DNA of 64,000 bases from Flavivirga algicola (GCF_012910715.1 NZ_JABBHF010000003.1:248001-312000), one strand, 5' to 3'; shown: positions 53,680 through 63,564, counted from the first letter of the stretch. Notes: generated from the sequence alone by a model not told the origin. Translations and numbers: made by a program.

Positions 53680-55590
53680 ATGATTGTTAAAAAAATTGTG
53701 GGCATTCTTATGTTGCTCATGACTTTATCCCTCACTTCTCAAGAAAATTTATATACAAGTTTCACAATTCCAGTCAACCTTAAAGAAAAAGCCAATGCCG
53801 TTATTCGGTCTGATGATGTACATATTTTGTTAAAATCTTCAAGTGAAATGTATGTCACTAGGAAAAAAATTATTACAGTTTTAAATAAAAAAGGAGATGA
53901 CGATGTCGATGCTTATGTGTATTACGATAATAATGCAAAAATAAGGCGTTTAGAGGTTTTGGTTTTTGATAATTTCGGCAAAGAAATTAAAAAAATAAAA
54001 AAGAATGATTTTAAAGACGTGAGTGCAGTAGATGGAGGTACTTTATACTCAGATTCTAGAGTTAAGTACTTAGATTATACACCGATTAAATATCCCTATA
54101 CTATTAAATTTACTAGTGAATTTGTAAATAATAACACAGCTTTTATTCACCCCTTCATGCCAGCGAACGGTTATTTTTTAAGTGTAGAAAATAGCACTTA
54201 TACTATAGAATTCCCAGAAGATATAACCATTAGAACTAAGGAAAAGAATTTTGAAACGCTTGATTTAGAAAAAGAGATACTTCCTGGGAAAATCACATAT
54301 AAGGTGAAAAATATTCAAGCGGTTAAACCTGAGGCATATAGCCCTGGGACAGCCAATATATCTCCTAAAGTATTAGTGGCTTCAAAGCAATTTGCATTAG
54401 AAGGCGTGCATACACAGGTGGAAAACTGGAACGATTTTGGAAAATGGATGTATCATGATTTGATAAAAGATACTTATGATCTACCAACAAGTACTATTAG
54501 CATGATACAGGATCTGGTAAAAGATGAACCGAATGATGTGGCAAAGGCAAAAAAAATCTACCAGTACGTGCAAGATAAGACACGTTATATAAGTGTACAA
54601 GTGGGGATTGGGGGCTGGAAGCCTTTTAATGCTTCAGAAGTAGATAAACTAGGTTATGGAGACTGTAAAGCCTTAACAAATTATACCATGTCACTTTTAA
54701 AAGCAGCTGGAGTTAAGTCTAATTATACGGTTGTTTATGCGGGTAGCTCTCAAAGAAGTTTAGAGAAAGACTTCGCAGCGATGCAGGGTAATCATGTCAT
54801 TCTCAATATTCCTCAAGATAATAAAGAAGATATCTGGCTAGAATGTACAAGTCAAAAACTGCCCTTTGGTTTTATTGGAGATTTTACAGACGATAGGGAT
54901 GTATTGGTTATCACCCCGGAAGGCGGAAAAATCCAGCACACAAAAAAATACAAAACGGAAGAGAGTATTCAACGAATTAAAGGGAACTATAAAATTTCAA
55001 ACGAGGGCGCTATTATTGCAAATGTAAATGTTGCCTCTAAAGGTATTCAATATGATGATAAATATTGGTTAGAAACCGAAACAGAAAGAGACCTTGATAA
55101 ACATTATAAAAAACGCTGGAAATACATTAATACTATTAAGATCAATAGTATGAAGATTACAAATAACAAAGAAGCTATCGAATTTATTGAAGATATTAGT
55201 TTTCAGGCAACTAAATACTCCAAGAAACTAGGAAATAGAATGTTACTTACATTAAATGCTTTGAATAGAAATACAGATATACCAGACCGTTATAGAAATA
55301 GAAAACTTCCTCTTAAAATTAAAAGAGGTTTTACAGATGTTGATGAAGTTGAAATAATATTACCACAAGATTATAAGGTAGAATCGAAACCTCATGATAA
55401 AATTATTGAAAACAAGTTTGGTAGTTATAAAGCTAAGATCATTGTAAAAGATGAAAATACACTTATTTATAAAAGAGAATTTGTAGTAAAAGATGGTGAG
55501 TTTCCTAAAGAAGATTACGATGCATTTAGAAACTTTTATAAAGAAGTGAACAAACAAGATAATGCCAAAATAGCACTGATTAAAAAATAA
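53680..55590 (+). CDS. DUF3857 transglutaminase-like protein, probable intact active site
   Basis: A 636-residue secreted protein with signal peptide (cleavage near LTSQ). DUF3857 spans about 25-230, followed by a transglutaminase-like domain with Cys329 in YGDCKALTNY and a His in GNHVILN. A C-terminal beta region follows. These proteins are common in Bacteroidota; substrate is unknown. The next gene encodes a related protein 18 nt downstream in which the Cys is lost. Confidence 0.85.
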   Translation: MIVKKIVGILMLLMTLSLTSQENLYTSFTIPVNLKEKANAVIRSDDVHILLKSSSEMYVTRKKIITVLNKKGDDDVDAYVYYDNNAKIRRLEVLVFDNFGKEIKKIKKNDFKDVSAVDGGTLYSDSRVKYLDYTPIKYPYTIKFTSEFVNNNTAFIHPFMPANGYFLSVENSTYTIEFPEDITIRTKEKNFETLDLEKEILPGKITYKVKNIQAVKPEAYSPGTANISPKVLVASKQFALEGVHTQVENWNDFGKWMYHDLIKDTYDLPTSTISMIQDLVKDEPNDVAKAKKIYQYVQDKTRYISVQVGIGGWKPFNASEVDKLGYGDCKALTNYTMSLLKAAGVKSNYTVVYAGSSQRSLEKDFAAMQGNHVILNIPQDNKEDIWLECTSQKLPFGFIGDFTDDRDVLVITPEGGKIQHTKKYKTEESIQRIKGNYKISNEGAIIANVNVASKGIQYDDKYWLETETERDLDKHYKKRWKYINTIKINSMKITNNKEAIEFIEDISFQATKYSKKLGNRMLLTLNALNRNTDIPDRYRNRKLPLKIKRGFTDVDEVEIILPQDYKVESKPHDKIIENKFGSYKAKIIVKDENTLIYKREFVVKDGEFPKEDYDAFRNFYKEVNKQDNAKIALIKK

Positions 55591-55608
55591 TAAATTGAAA
55601 ATAACTAT

Positions 55609-57612
55609 ATGAGAAGCACATTGATTTTGTTTAGTTTATGCTTTGCTTTAACAGCGTTTACCCAAGATTACAAATTTGGAAAAGTTTCTAAAGAGGAGTT
55701 GCAAGAAAAATTTAATCCCTTAGATTCATCGGCAAGTGCCACATATTTGTATAAGTACAGAAGAACTTTTTTTGAATATATACAAAGTGAAGGTTTTCGT
55801 TTGGTGACGGATGTACATGAGCGCATAAAAATATACAACCAAGAAGGGTTTGATTATGCCACTGAACAAATAAGATTGCATAAAAATGGAAGTGATGAAG
55901 AAGAAATAAATAGTATTAAAGCTTATACCTACAATTTATTGGAAGGTAAAATCGAAGAGACGAAGCTCACTAAAAGTGGTATTTTTAAAACAGAAAGGTC
56001 TAAATATTTAGATGAAACAAAATTTACGATGCCAAATATTAAAGAAGGCTGTGTGGTTGAGTTTAGGTATAAGATCCTATCTCCTTTTTTTTCAAACGTT
56101 GATGACTTTGTTTTTCAGTATGACATCCCTGTAAAAAAATTAGATGCTATTTTTGAAGCACCCGAGTATTTTGTCTTTAAAACGAATGCAAAAGGTTTTT
56201 TGTCAGTAATTCCTAAAACAGAAACGAAAAGGGATAAAATTACTTTTACAAGTAAAAGCCGATCAGGGAATTATGTAAGTAACACATCATTTCATTCCTC
56301 AGATATAAACTTTACGAAAGAAGTATCATCATATAACCTTGCCAACATACCTGCCTTAAAAGAAGAACCTTATGTAAATAGCATAAATAATTACAGGTCG
56401 TCTATGCAATACGAGTTGTCTTATACGAAGTTTCCACAATCGCCCGTTAAATATTATTCAACCACTTGGGAAGATGTCGTTAAAACCATTTATAAAAGCT
56501 CCTATTTTGGTGAGGAATTAAATAAAACAGGCTATTTCAAAGAAGACATAGATGCTATAATCAGTTCGATATCAGATCCTATGAAACGCACAGCTTTGAT
56601 TTTTGATTTTGTTAAATCTAAAATGCGATGGAATAGAGGCTATGGCAAGTATACCAATGTTGGCGTTAAAAAAGCATTTAAAGAACATGTGGGAAATGTT
56701 GCAGAGATAAATTTAATGTTAACTTCTATGTTAAAGTATGCAGGTTTAAATGCATATCCCGTTTTGGTGAGTACAAGGCAAAATGGAGTCCCGTTATTCC
56801 CAACAAGAGAAGGTTACAATTATGTTGTTAGTTATGTTAAATTTCCTCAAGGAAGCATACTGTTAGATGCCACAAGTAAGTATAGTATACCAAATGTTTT
56901 ACCATTTAGAACATTAAATTGGCACGGACGAGTAATTGCAGAAAAGGGTGGGTCTACGTTGGTAGATTTATACCCAAAACAAAAATCAAAAGACAATATT
57001 TCCATGATGGTTAATTTAAATGAGGAAGGGATTATTGAAGGAAGTTATAGGAGTGTAAAAACGAACCATATGGCATTATCGTATAGACAGAAGTATAATA
57101 AAGCTAATGAAGAAGATTTTTTAGAAAAATTAGAAAACAAATACAGCGATTTGGAAATTTCCGATTTTCAGGTGAAAAACAAAAATGATTTGTCCAAGCC
57201 AGTTATAGAATCCTATAAATTTAATAAAGAGAGCCAAGCAGATATTATAGGCGATAAGTTATATTTCTCACCTATGTTCTTTTTAAAGACTGTAGAAAAC
57301 CCTTTTAAATTAGATAGTCGTGAATTTCCCGTAGATTTTGGTTATCCAGCTGCTACTAAATATCAAATTATAATAAAAATACCAGAAGGGTATAAAGTGG
57401 AGTCGGCTCCAGAGAAAGTAGCTTATAGTATGCCAGATAATTTAGGAGTTTTTAAATATAATGTGTCCCTATCAGATAATACGATGCATTTTTTAATTAT
57501 ATTAGAAATGAATCAATCGATTATTTCTCCTACATATTATGATGCTCTAAAAGAGTACTTTAAGCAAATAATAGAAAAAGAAAATGAACAGGTAGTATTA
57601 ACAAAAGTATAG
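55609..57612 (+). CDS. DUF3857 transglutaminase-like protein, catalytic Cys missing
   Basis: A 667-residue relative of the preceding protein with signal peptide (cleavage near AFTQ). DUF3857 is followed by a transglutaminase-like region in which VGNVAEINLMLTSML replaces YGDCKALTNYTMSLL, with Val364 in place of the nucleophile, and the His position is not conserved (EGYNYVVSYV). LLDATSKY keeps the Asp. It may act as a non-catalytic partner of the upstream protein. A MazG-like gene starts 1 nt after its stop. Confidence 0.83.
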   Translation: MRSTLILFSLCFALTAFTQDYKFGKVSKEELQEKFNPLDSSASATYLYKYRRTFFEYIQSEGFRLVTDVHERIKIYNQEGFDYATEQIRLHKNGSDEEEINSIKAYTYNLLEGKIEETKLTKSGIFKTERSKYLDETKFTMPNIKEGCVVEFRYKILSPFFSNVDDFVFQYDIPVKKLDAIFEAPEYFVFKTNAKGFLSVIPKTETKRDKITFTSKSRSGNYVSNTSFHSSDINFTKEVSSYNLANIPALKEEPYVNSINNYRSSMQYELSYTKFPQSPVKYYSTTWEDVVKTIYKSSYFGEELNKTGYFKEDIDAIISSISDPMKRTALIFDFVKSKMRWNRGYGKYTNVGVKKAFKEHVGNVAEINLMLTSMLKYAGLNAYPVLVSTRQNGVPLFPTREGYNYVVSYVKFPQGSILLDATSKYSIPNVLPFRTLNWHGRVIAEKGGSTLVDLYPKQKSKDNISMMVNLNEEGIIEGSYRSVKTNHMALSYRQKYNKANEEDFLEKLENKYSDLEISDFQVKNKNDLSKPVIESYKFNKESQADIIGDKLYFSPMFFLKTVENPFKLDSREFPVDFGYPAATKYQIIIKIPEGYKVESAPEKVAYSMPDNLGVFKYNVSLSDNTMHFLIILEMNQSIISPTYYDALKEYFKQIIEKENEQVVLTKV

Positions 57613-57613
57613 T

Positions 57614-57940
57614 ATGGATATAAAAAATGCACAAAAAGTAGTTGATAACTGGATTAATGAACATGGTGTTCGCTATTTTAACGAGCTTACCAATATGGCT
57701 CAACTTACCGAAGAAGTAGGTGAAGTGGCTCGTATTATAGCTAGGCGCTATGGAGAACAAAGCGAAAAAGAAAGTGACAAAGATAAAGATCTTGGGGAAG
57801 AATTGGCAGATGTTTTATTTGTAGTTTTATGTTTAGCAAACCAAACAGGGGTTGATTTACAAAAAGCATTTGATAAAAGAATGGATAAGAAAGCAAAACG
57901 AGATCATGATAGACACCATAATAACGAAAAATTAAAGTAA
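57614..57940 (+). CDS. MazG-like nucleotide pyrophosphohydrolase
   Basis: A 108-residue all-helical MazG-family protein: LTEEVGEVARIIARRYG (about 31-47) and LGEELADVLFVVLCLANQTG (about 60-79) carry the E-x2-E and E-x3-D metal residues. Members hydrolyse non-canonical or excess NTPs. The C-terminus is rich in His, Asp and Lys. It is tightly linked to the DUF3857 gene upstream and lies 27 nt before aroA. Confidence 0.87.
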   Translation: MDIKNAQKVVDNWINEHGVRYFNELTNMAQLTEEVGEVARIIARRYGEQSEKESDKDKDLGEELADVLFVVLCLANQTGVDLQKAFDKRMDKKAKRDHDRHHNNEKLK

Positions 57941-57967
57941 ATTTGCAGCTTGATTAAAAGAGAATCA

Positions 57968-59200
57968 ATGAGTATGCATATTACACTTCAAAAATCGATA
58001 ATTTCTAAACAATCCTCAATTCAAATAACAGGATCTAAAAGTGAGTCCAATAGATTATTGCTTTTAAAGGCACTGTATCCCGAAATGAGTCTTGAAAACG
58101 TGTCAAATTCTGATGATAGTAACCTAATGACGAATGCTTTAAGCACAGATTCAGATGTGGTCGACATTAATCATGCAGGAACAGCGATGCGCTTTTTAAC
58201 GGCATACTTTTCAGTTCAAGAAGGAAGAGACGTCACGCTTACAGGTTCTAAACGAATGAAAGAACGTCCTATTGCTGTGCTTGTAGATGCGCTTCGTGAG
58301 CTTGGTGCAGATATTAGTTATGTAGAGAATGAAGGACTTCCTCCAATAAAAATAAAAGGGAAAAAGTTAACGAAACATAAAGTAGCGCTAAAAGCAAATG
58401 TAAGTAGTCAATACATTTCTGCGTTATTACTCATAGCTTCTAAACTCGAAAATGGATTGGAACTTATCCTGGAAGGAGACATAACATCGGTGCCTTATAT
58501 AAAAATGACACTTAGTTTATTAGATGAGATTGGTGTAGAATCTTCATTTAATGAAAATGTTATAACTGTAAAACCAGGAAGTAAGGACCAGAGTCCAAAA
58601 ACATTAACTGTAGAATCCGATTGGTCATCAGCATCCTATTTTTTTAGTATTGTTGCGATGAGTGAAATTGGAACAGAAATTACAATATCCTCATATAAAG
58701 AAAACTCCTTACAAGGAGATTCCGTTTTAGTAGATGTCTACAGGCATTTTGGAATTAGTACCGTTTTTAATGATAACAATAGTGTTACTTTAAAGAAAGA
58801 ATTTTCGAATTTAGAACCGCTGACATTAAATTTAAAAGATGCACCAGATATTGCTCAAACAATTGCGGTCACCTGTTTTGCTATAGGAATACCTTGTGAT
58901 TTAACAGGGTTGCATACGCTTAAAATTAAAGAAACCGATAGGTTGGTTGCTTTAAAAAATGAAATTGAAAAATTAGGCGGTCATGTTGAGATCACAGGTA
59001 AGTCGCTGCATTTAGCGGCTTCTAAAACGATTAACGAATCTGTATCAATTGCAACTTACCATGATCATAGAATGGCCATGGCATTTGCACCTTTGGCTCT
59101 TAAAACACCAATTATTATCGAAGATGCCATGGTTGTTTCAAAATCATATCCAGCTTTTTGGGACGATTTGAAATCCATCGGATTTAAAATAACCAAATAA
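57968..59200 (+). CDS. aroA: 3-phosphoshikimate 1-carboxyvinyltransferase (EPSP synthase)
   Basis: A 410-residue EPSP synthase from ATG 57968 (57974 also possible; a TTG at 57950 would add six residues). It joins shikimate-3-phosphate and PEP. Motifs: TGSKSESNRLLLL, HAGTAMRFLTA (the usual PEP-site NAGTxMRP block with Phe after Arg), RMKERPI, DAPDIAQTIAV, KETDRL and YHDHRMAMAFAP. It stands apart from the other aromatic genes. Confidence 0.93.
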   Translation: MSMHITLQKSIISKQSSIQITGSKSESNRLLLLKALYPEMSLENVSNSDDSNLMTNALSTDSDVVDINHAGTAMRFLTAYFSVQEGRDVTLTGSKRMKERPIAVLVDALRELGADISYVENEGLPPIKIKGKKLTKHKVALKANVSSQYISALLLIASKLENGLELILEGDITSVPYIKMTLSLLDEIGVESSFNENVITVKPGSKDQSPKTLTVESDWSSASYFFSIVAMSEIGTEITISSYKENSLQGDSVLVDVYRHFGISTVFNDNNSVTLKKEFSNLEPLTLNLKDAPDIAQTIAVTCFAIGIPCDLTGLHTLKIKETDRLVALKNEIEKLGGHVEITGKSLHLAASKTINESVSIATYHDHRMAMAFAPLALKTPIIIEDAMVVSKSYPAFWDDLKSIGFKITK

Positions 59201-59215
59201 TAATCACTCATTTAC

Positions 59216-59247
59216 TTGACAACCCCTATTCACAGATTGTATATTTG
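59216..59247 (+). promoter_or_regulatory. Promoter of queA
   Basis: TTG (59216-59218, within TTGACA), a 21-nt spacer, and TATATTTG (59240-59247), an exact TAnnTTTG box. The expected start near 59253 leaves about 117 nt of leader containing CTCATT/AATGAG and GCGTCA/TGACGT inverted repeats. I see no preQ1 riboswitch motif. Confidence 0.72.
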
Positions 59248-59369
59248 CAGCTTTCAAAAAAAAACTAAACAACTCATTAAATGAGCCTTTCAGTATTTTA
59301 AGGTGTTTTTTATCTAAGCTTTATGTTATTGAAAGCGTCATTTGACGTACTAAAACAAAAAACTAACAA

Positions 59370-60419
59370 ATGAAATTATCACACTTTGGTTTCAATCTTC
59401 CAGATGAATTATTAGCAGAATACCCTGCAGAAAACAGAGACGAGTCACGTTTAATGGTTTTAAATAGAAAAGAACAAACCATTGAGCATAAAATGTTCAA
59501 GGACCTAATAGATTATTTTGATGAAGAGGATGTATTAATCCTTAATAACACTAAAGTGTTTCCAGCAAGATTATATGGTAATAAGGAAAAAACAGGTGCT
59601 AGGATAGAAGTATTCTTATTAAGAGAATTAAATGAAGAACAACGCCTTTGGGATGTTTTGGTAGACCCTGCACGTAAAATAAGAATAGGTAATAAACTAT
59701 ATTTTGGTGATGATGATACATTGGTAGCAGAGGTTATAGACAATACGACATCTAGAGGGCGTACATTACGTTTTTTATATGATGGTTCCTATACGGAGTT
59801 CCGTAGAAAGTTAAATGAGCTTGGAGAAACACCACTTCCCAAATATATAAAAAGGGATGTAGAGCCAGATGATGAGGAGCGTTACCAAACCATATATGCA
59901 AAAAATGAAGGCGCTGTGGCGGCTCCTACAGCAGGTCTTCACTTTTCTAAGCACTTACTAAAAAGACTGGAAATTAAAGGTGTTGATTTTGCAGAAGTAA
60001 CTTTACATGTAGGATTGGGTACTTTTAATCCAGTGGAGGTTGAAGATTTGTCGAAACACAAAATGGATAGCGAAGAGCTAAAAATTGATGAGAAAGCAGT
60101 CAATATCGTAAATAAAGGTATAGAGAATAAAAAACGTATCTGTGCAGTAGGAACTACCGCTATGCGAGCTATAGAAAGTTCTGTGTCATCAAATGGTAGA
60201 TTAAATGAAATTGACGGATGGACCAATAAATTTATTTTTCCTCCTTACGATTTTAGTATTGCTAATAGCATGATTACTAATTTTCATACCCCAAAATCAA
60301 CGTTGCTAATGATGGTTTCGGCATTTGCGGGACACGATTTTATTAAGAAAGCATATGAGGAAGCTGTAAAAGAAAAGTATAAATTTTATAGCTATGGTGA
60401 TGCCATGTTAATCCTATAA
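59370..60419 (+). CDS. queA: tRNA preQ1(34) S-adenosylmethionine ribosyltransferase-isomerase
   Basis: A 349-residue QueA that transfers the ribosyl of SAM to preQ1 in tRNA wobble position to form epoxyqueuosine. It has [35 protein letters not shown], the [13 protein letters not shown] block, [10 protein letters not shown] and [18 protein letters not shown]. Full length for the family. A terminator follows 2 nt after the stop codon. Confidence 0.96.
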   Translation: MKLSHFGFNLPDELLAEYPAENRDESRLMVLNRKEQTIEHKMFKDLIDYFDEEDVLILNNTKVFPARLYGNKEKTGARIEVFLLRELNEEQRLWDVLVDPARKIRIGNKLYFGDDDTLVAEVIDNTTSRGRTLRFLYDGSYTEFRRKLNELGETPLPKYIKRDVEPDDEERYQTIYAKNEGAVAAPTAGLHFSKHLLKRLEIKGVDFAEVTLHVGLGTFNPVEVEDLSKHKMDSEELKIDEKAVNIVNKGIENKKRICAVGTTAMRAIESSVSSNGRLNEIDGWTNKFIFPPYDFSIANSMITNFHTPKSTLLMMVSAFAGHDFIKKAYEEAVKEKYKFYSYGDAMLIL

Positions 60420-60421
60420 AA

Positions 60422-60447
60422 CCTGAACTTGATTCAGGGGCTTTTTT
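60422..60447 (+). terminator. Terminator after queA
   Basis: CCTGAA (60422-60427) pairs with TTCAGG (60433-60438) around CTTGA, followed by GGC and six T's. It also belongs to the CTGAA/TTCAG palindrome family. Confidence 0.72.
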
Positions 60448-60459
60448 AAACATATCTTG

Positions 60460-60504
60460 AGGTCTTAAAAGTATTAAAACGGAAAGTACTTTTAAGACCT
60501 TTTT
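60460..60504 (+). terminator. Second strong hairpin with T run after queA
   Basis: AGGTCTTAAAAGTA (60460-60473) and TACTTTTAAGACCT (60487-60500) form a perfect 14-bp stem around a 13-nt loop, then TTTT. It lies 12 nt past the first terminator and 106 nt before rlmN. Confidence 0.65.
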
Positions 60505-60609
60505 AGTGTCAATTAATAAAAAACAAAAACAAGACCTTTAACTTTTGAGAATTAATCAATAAATCAAAAACAGTAAATAGTAAAACCTTTCACTATTTTT
60601 GCAACACTT

Positions 60610-61650
60610 ATGGCAGCAAGTAAAAAAGACATTCGTGCATTAACCAAAGAAGATTTAAGAGTGTTCTTTGTAGAGCAAGGAGATAAAGCCTTTCGTGGGA
60701 ACCAGGTTTATGAGTGGCTTTGGCAAAAATCGGCACATACTTTTGAGGATATGACGAATGTTTCAAAAGAAACACGCCAGATGTTGGAAGACAATTTTGT
60801 TATTAACCATATTGAAGTAGATACCATGCAGCGTAGTAAAGATGGAACGGTGAAAAATGCAGTTCGGCTACATGATGGTTTGGTAGTAGAATCGGTTTTA
60901 ATACCAACAGCCACAAGAACAACCGCTTGCGTATCCAGCCAAGTGGGTTGTAGTTTAGATTGTAAGTTTTGTGCAACAGCGCGTTTAAAGCGTATGCGTA
61001 ACCTAAACCCAGATGAGATTTATGATCAGGTAGTGGCCATCGATAAAGAAAGTCGTTTATATCACAATCGCCCATTGAGTAATATTGTATTTATGGGGAT
61101 GGGAGAGCCTCTTATGAATTATAACAATGTTATGAAGGCCATCGATAAAATTACATCCTCAGAAGGTTTAGGGATGTCTGCAAAACGAATTACAGTATCA
61201 ACATCGGGTGTGCCAAAAATGATAAAGAAAATGGCAGATGATGATGTGAAATTTAATTTGGCAGTGTCTTTACATTCGGCTATCGATGAAGTACGCACGT
61301 CAATTATGCCCTTTAATGAGACCTTTCCCTTAATAGATTTAAAAGAAGCATTAGAATACTGGTATGCCAAAACCAAACGTAAAATAAGTTACGAATATGT
61401 AGTTTGGAAAGGGATAAATGATACACAAAAGGATGTAGATGCCTTGGTGGAATTCTGTAAGCATGTACCAAGTAAAGTAAATATAATTGAATATAATCCT
61501 ATCGATGATGGTGATTTTAAGCAGGCAACCAATGAGGCTCTAGAAAACTATATCCATGCCTTAGAGAAAAATAGAATTGTTGTCAATGTGCGCCGCAGTC
61601 GCGGAAAAGATATTGATGCTGCTTGCGGACAATTAGCCAATAAAAAATAA
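60610..61650 (+). CDS. rlmN: 23S rRNA (adenine2503-C2)-methyltransferase
   Basis: A 346-residue radical SAM methylase acting on 23S rRNA A2503 and some tRNAs. The cluster motif is C-x3-C-x2-C with Cys114, Cys118 and Cys121 (GCSLDCKFCATA). The methyl-carrying Cys339 (DAACGQL) and the second catalytic Cys107 (TTACVSS) keep the E. coli spacing. A TATTTTTG box lies at 60594-60601, 9 nt before the ATG, but without an upstream TTG. Confidence 0.96.
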   Translation: MAASKKDIRALTKEDLRVFFVEQGDKAFRGNQVYEWLWQKSAHTFEDMTNVSKETRQMLEDNFVINHIEVDTMQRSKDGTVKNAVRLHDGLVVESVLIPTATRTTACVSSQVGCSLDCKFCATARLKRMRNLNPDEIYDQVVAIDKESRLYHNRPLSNIVFMGMGEPLMNYNNVMKAIDKITSSEGLGMSAKRITVSTSGVPKMIKKMADDDVKFNLAVSLHSAIDEVRTSIMPFNETFPLIDLKEALEYWYAKTKRKISYEYVVWKGINDTQKDVDALVEFCKHVPSKVNIIEYNPIDDGDFKQATNEALENYIHALEKNRIVVNVRRSRGKDIDAACGQLANKK

Positions 61651-61834
61651 AAACCCCTCTAAAAACTCTTTTGACATGCTCTGTTAGGGCAGAATTATTT
61701 TTCTGGTATAAGAATCTCATCGATTAAACATTTTTTAGAGATTAATAGTAAACAGATAGAAAAGGAACTTTCGAGAGTCAATAGTAGTAATATCTTAACT
61801 TTATTAGTAATTTCGCTGAGATTAAGTTTTTACA

Positions 61835-62812
61835 TTGAAGATAGTAGAGCAAATAAAACAGCCTATAGCTTATGAAATGGATCTTTTCGAGCAAAAGTTT
61901 CAACTCTCTATGTCTAGTAGGGTTGCATTACTTAATAGGATTACGCACTATATTGTAAACAGAAAGGGGAAGCAAATGCGGCCCATGTTTGTGTTTTTGG
62001 TTTCTAAAATGGTGTCTAATGGCGAGGTTAGTGAGCGAACTTATAGAGGTGCTTCGGTCATTGAACTTATACATACAGCAACCTTAGTGCACGATGATGT
62101 TGTTGATGATAGCAATAGAAGACGCGGTTTTTTCTCTGTAAATGCCCTTTGGAAAAATAAGATAGCTGTTTTAATAGGCGATTATTTACTGTCTAAAGGC
62201 TTGCTTTTAAGTATTGATAATAATGATTTCGACTTACTCAAGATTATTTCTATTGCGGTTCGAGAAATGAGCGAAGGTGAATTGCTTCAGATTGAAAAAG
62301 CAAGGAAATTAGATATTACAGAAGCTGTTTACTATGAAATTATTCGTCAAAAAACAGCAACTTTAATTGCGGCTTGTTGTAGTTTAGGAGCTGCATCTGT
62401 AAAACCAGAATCGCAGCATGTGGAATCCATGCGAAAATTTGGTGAATTAATAGGCATGGCATTTCAAATAAAAGACGACTTATTTGATTATGGTGATGCT
62501 CAAATAGGAAAACCTACAGGTATTGATATTAAAGAGCAAAAAATGACCTTGCCTTTAATTTATGTACTTAATCAGTCTTCAAAAAAAGATAAAAACTGGC
62601 TTATTAACTCTATAAAAAACCATAATAAAGATACTAAGCGTGTTAAGGAAGTTATTGCTTTTGTGAAAAATAATGGCGGATTGGACTATGCTATAAAAAA
62701 GATGAAAGCATTTCAAGAAGAAGCTCTGCAAATACTTCAAACATACCCAGAATCGGATTATAGAAATTCGCTGGAGCTTATGGTGAACTATGTGATTGAT
62801 AGGAAGAAGTAG
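61835..62812 (+). CDS. Polyprenyl diphosphate synthase
   Basis: A 325-residue trans-isoprenyl diphosphate synthase with first DDxxD at Asp87-Asp88-x2-Asp91 (HDDVVDD) and second KDDLFDYGD, plus KGKQMRPMF for substrate binding. It likely makes the side chain of menaquinone. The start is TTG 61835; an in-frame stop lies at 61823 and no ATG between, and the next Met (residue 15) would remove the conserved KIVEQIKQPI opening. The 184-nt gap upstream holds no further feature. Confidence 0.92.
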   Translation: MKIVEQIKQPIAYEMDLFEQKFQLSMSSRVALLNRITHYIVNRKGKQMRPMFVFLVSKMVSNGEVSERTYRGASVIELIHTATLVHDDVVDDSNRRRGFFSVNALWKNKIAVLIGDYLLSKGLLLSIDNNDFDLLKIISIAVREMSEGELLQIEKARKLDITEAVYYEIIRQKTATLIAACCSLGAASVKPESQHVESMRKFGELIGMAFQIKDDLFDYGDAQIGKPTGIDIKEQKMTLPLIYVLNQSSKKDKNWLINSIKNHNKDTKRVKEVIAFVKNNGGLDYAIKKMKAFQEEALQILQTYPESDYRNSLELMVNYVIDRKK

Positions 62813-62940
62813 TTTGCTTTTTTATTGATAACAGATAGTTTTTTAATTAAATCTCTTATTTTTTTTAATAAATCAAACGCCTCATTTTTAAGGTGTTATT
62901 TTTAATTTCTTTTTAGATTACATTTATATTTTTATACTGG

Positions 62941-62966
62941 GCAACCATTTGCATAGAATTTGCGTC
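62941..62966 (+). promoter_or_regulatory. Putative ECF-type promoter upstream of the sigma factor gene
   Basis: GCAACC (62941-62946) and CGTC (62963-62966) with a 16-nt spacer look like an ECF promoter (AAC-type upstream box, CGTC-type downstream box), 20 nt before the sigma ATG. This fits autoregulation. The match is short and made by eye. Confidence 0.5.
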
Positions 62967-62985
62967 TTTAAAAATAGAAGACTAA

Positions 62986-63564
62986 ATGAAAACATTTTTG
63001 AAAGTAATCCAACTGCATAAAAACGAATTGTTACTTATAAAAAAAGCGATTAAAAACAATCGTGAGGCGCAACATTTATTATTTGAAATACATGCTCCAA
63101 AAATGTTGAGTGTTTGTAGATATTATATAAAAGATTTACAGCAAGCAGAAGAAGTTATGCTTAATGGATTTTTTAAAGTGTTTTCTAATTTAAAAAGCTT
63201 TAAAAATAAAGGTAGTTTTGAAGGTTGGATCCGACGGATTATGGTGAGAGAGTCTATCTCGTTTTTAAGGCAAAAAAAGCAAATAGAATTTTCTGTTGAA
63301 AATTTTGAGTATGGTAATGATTATACAAATAATATTCATACCAATATGGAAGTTGCGGAAATACAACAGCTCATAGATACGCTTCCTGAAGGTTATAAAA
63401 TAGTATTTGTGATGCATGCTATTGAAGGATATAAGCATAGTGAAATAGCAAAGGTGCTAAACATAACGGAAGGTACATCGAAATCACAATTGTTTAAAGC
63501 ACGAAAAATGCTTCAGGAAAAGATTAAAAAATTGAATAAAACAACAAGCTATGGAACCAATTAA
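62986..63564 (+). CDS. ECF-type RNA polymerase sigma factor
   Basis: A 192-residue sigma-70 family protein with region 2 (AEEVMLNGFFKVFSNLKSFKNKGSFEGWIRRIMVRESISFL, about 54-95) and region 4 (LIDTLPEGYKIVFVMHAIEGYKHSEIAKVLNITEGTSKSQLFKARKML, about 129-176). No region 3, so it is of the extracytoplasmic-function class. It overlaps the next gene by 14 nt; that gene encodes a membrane protein likely to be its partner. Confidence 0.93.
   Translation: MKTFLKVIQLHKNELLLIKKAIKNNREAQHLLFEIHAPKMLSVCRYYIKDLQQAEEVMLNGFFKVFSNLKSFKNKGSFEGWIRRIMVRESISFLRQKKQIEFSVENFEYGNDYTNNIHTNMEVAEIQQLIDTLPEGYKIVFVMHAIEGYKHSEIAKVLNITEGTSKSQLFKARKMLQEKIKKLNKTTSYGTN

Noticed and set aside
59248-59369. preQ1 riboswitch before queA
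   Set aside because: The characteristic C-rich/A-rich tail and loop are not seen; only weak inverted repeats are present.
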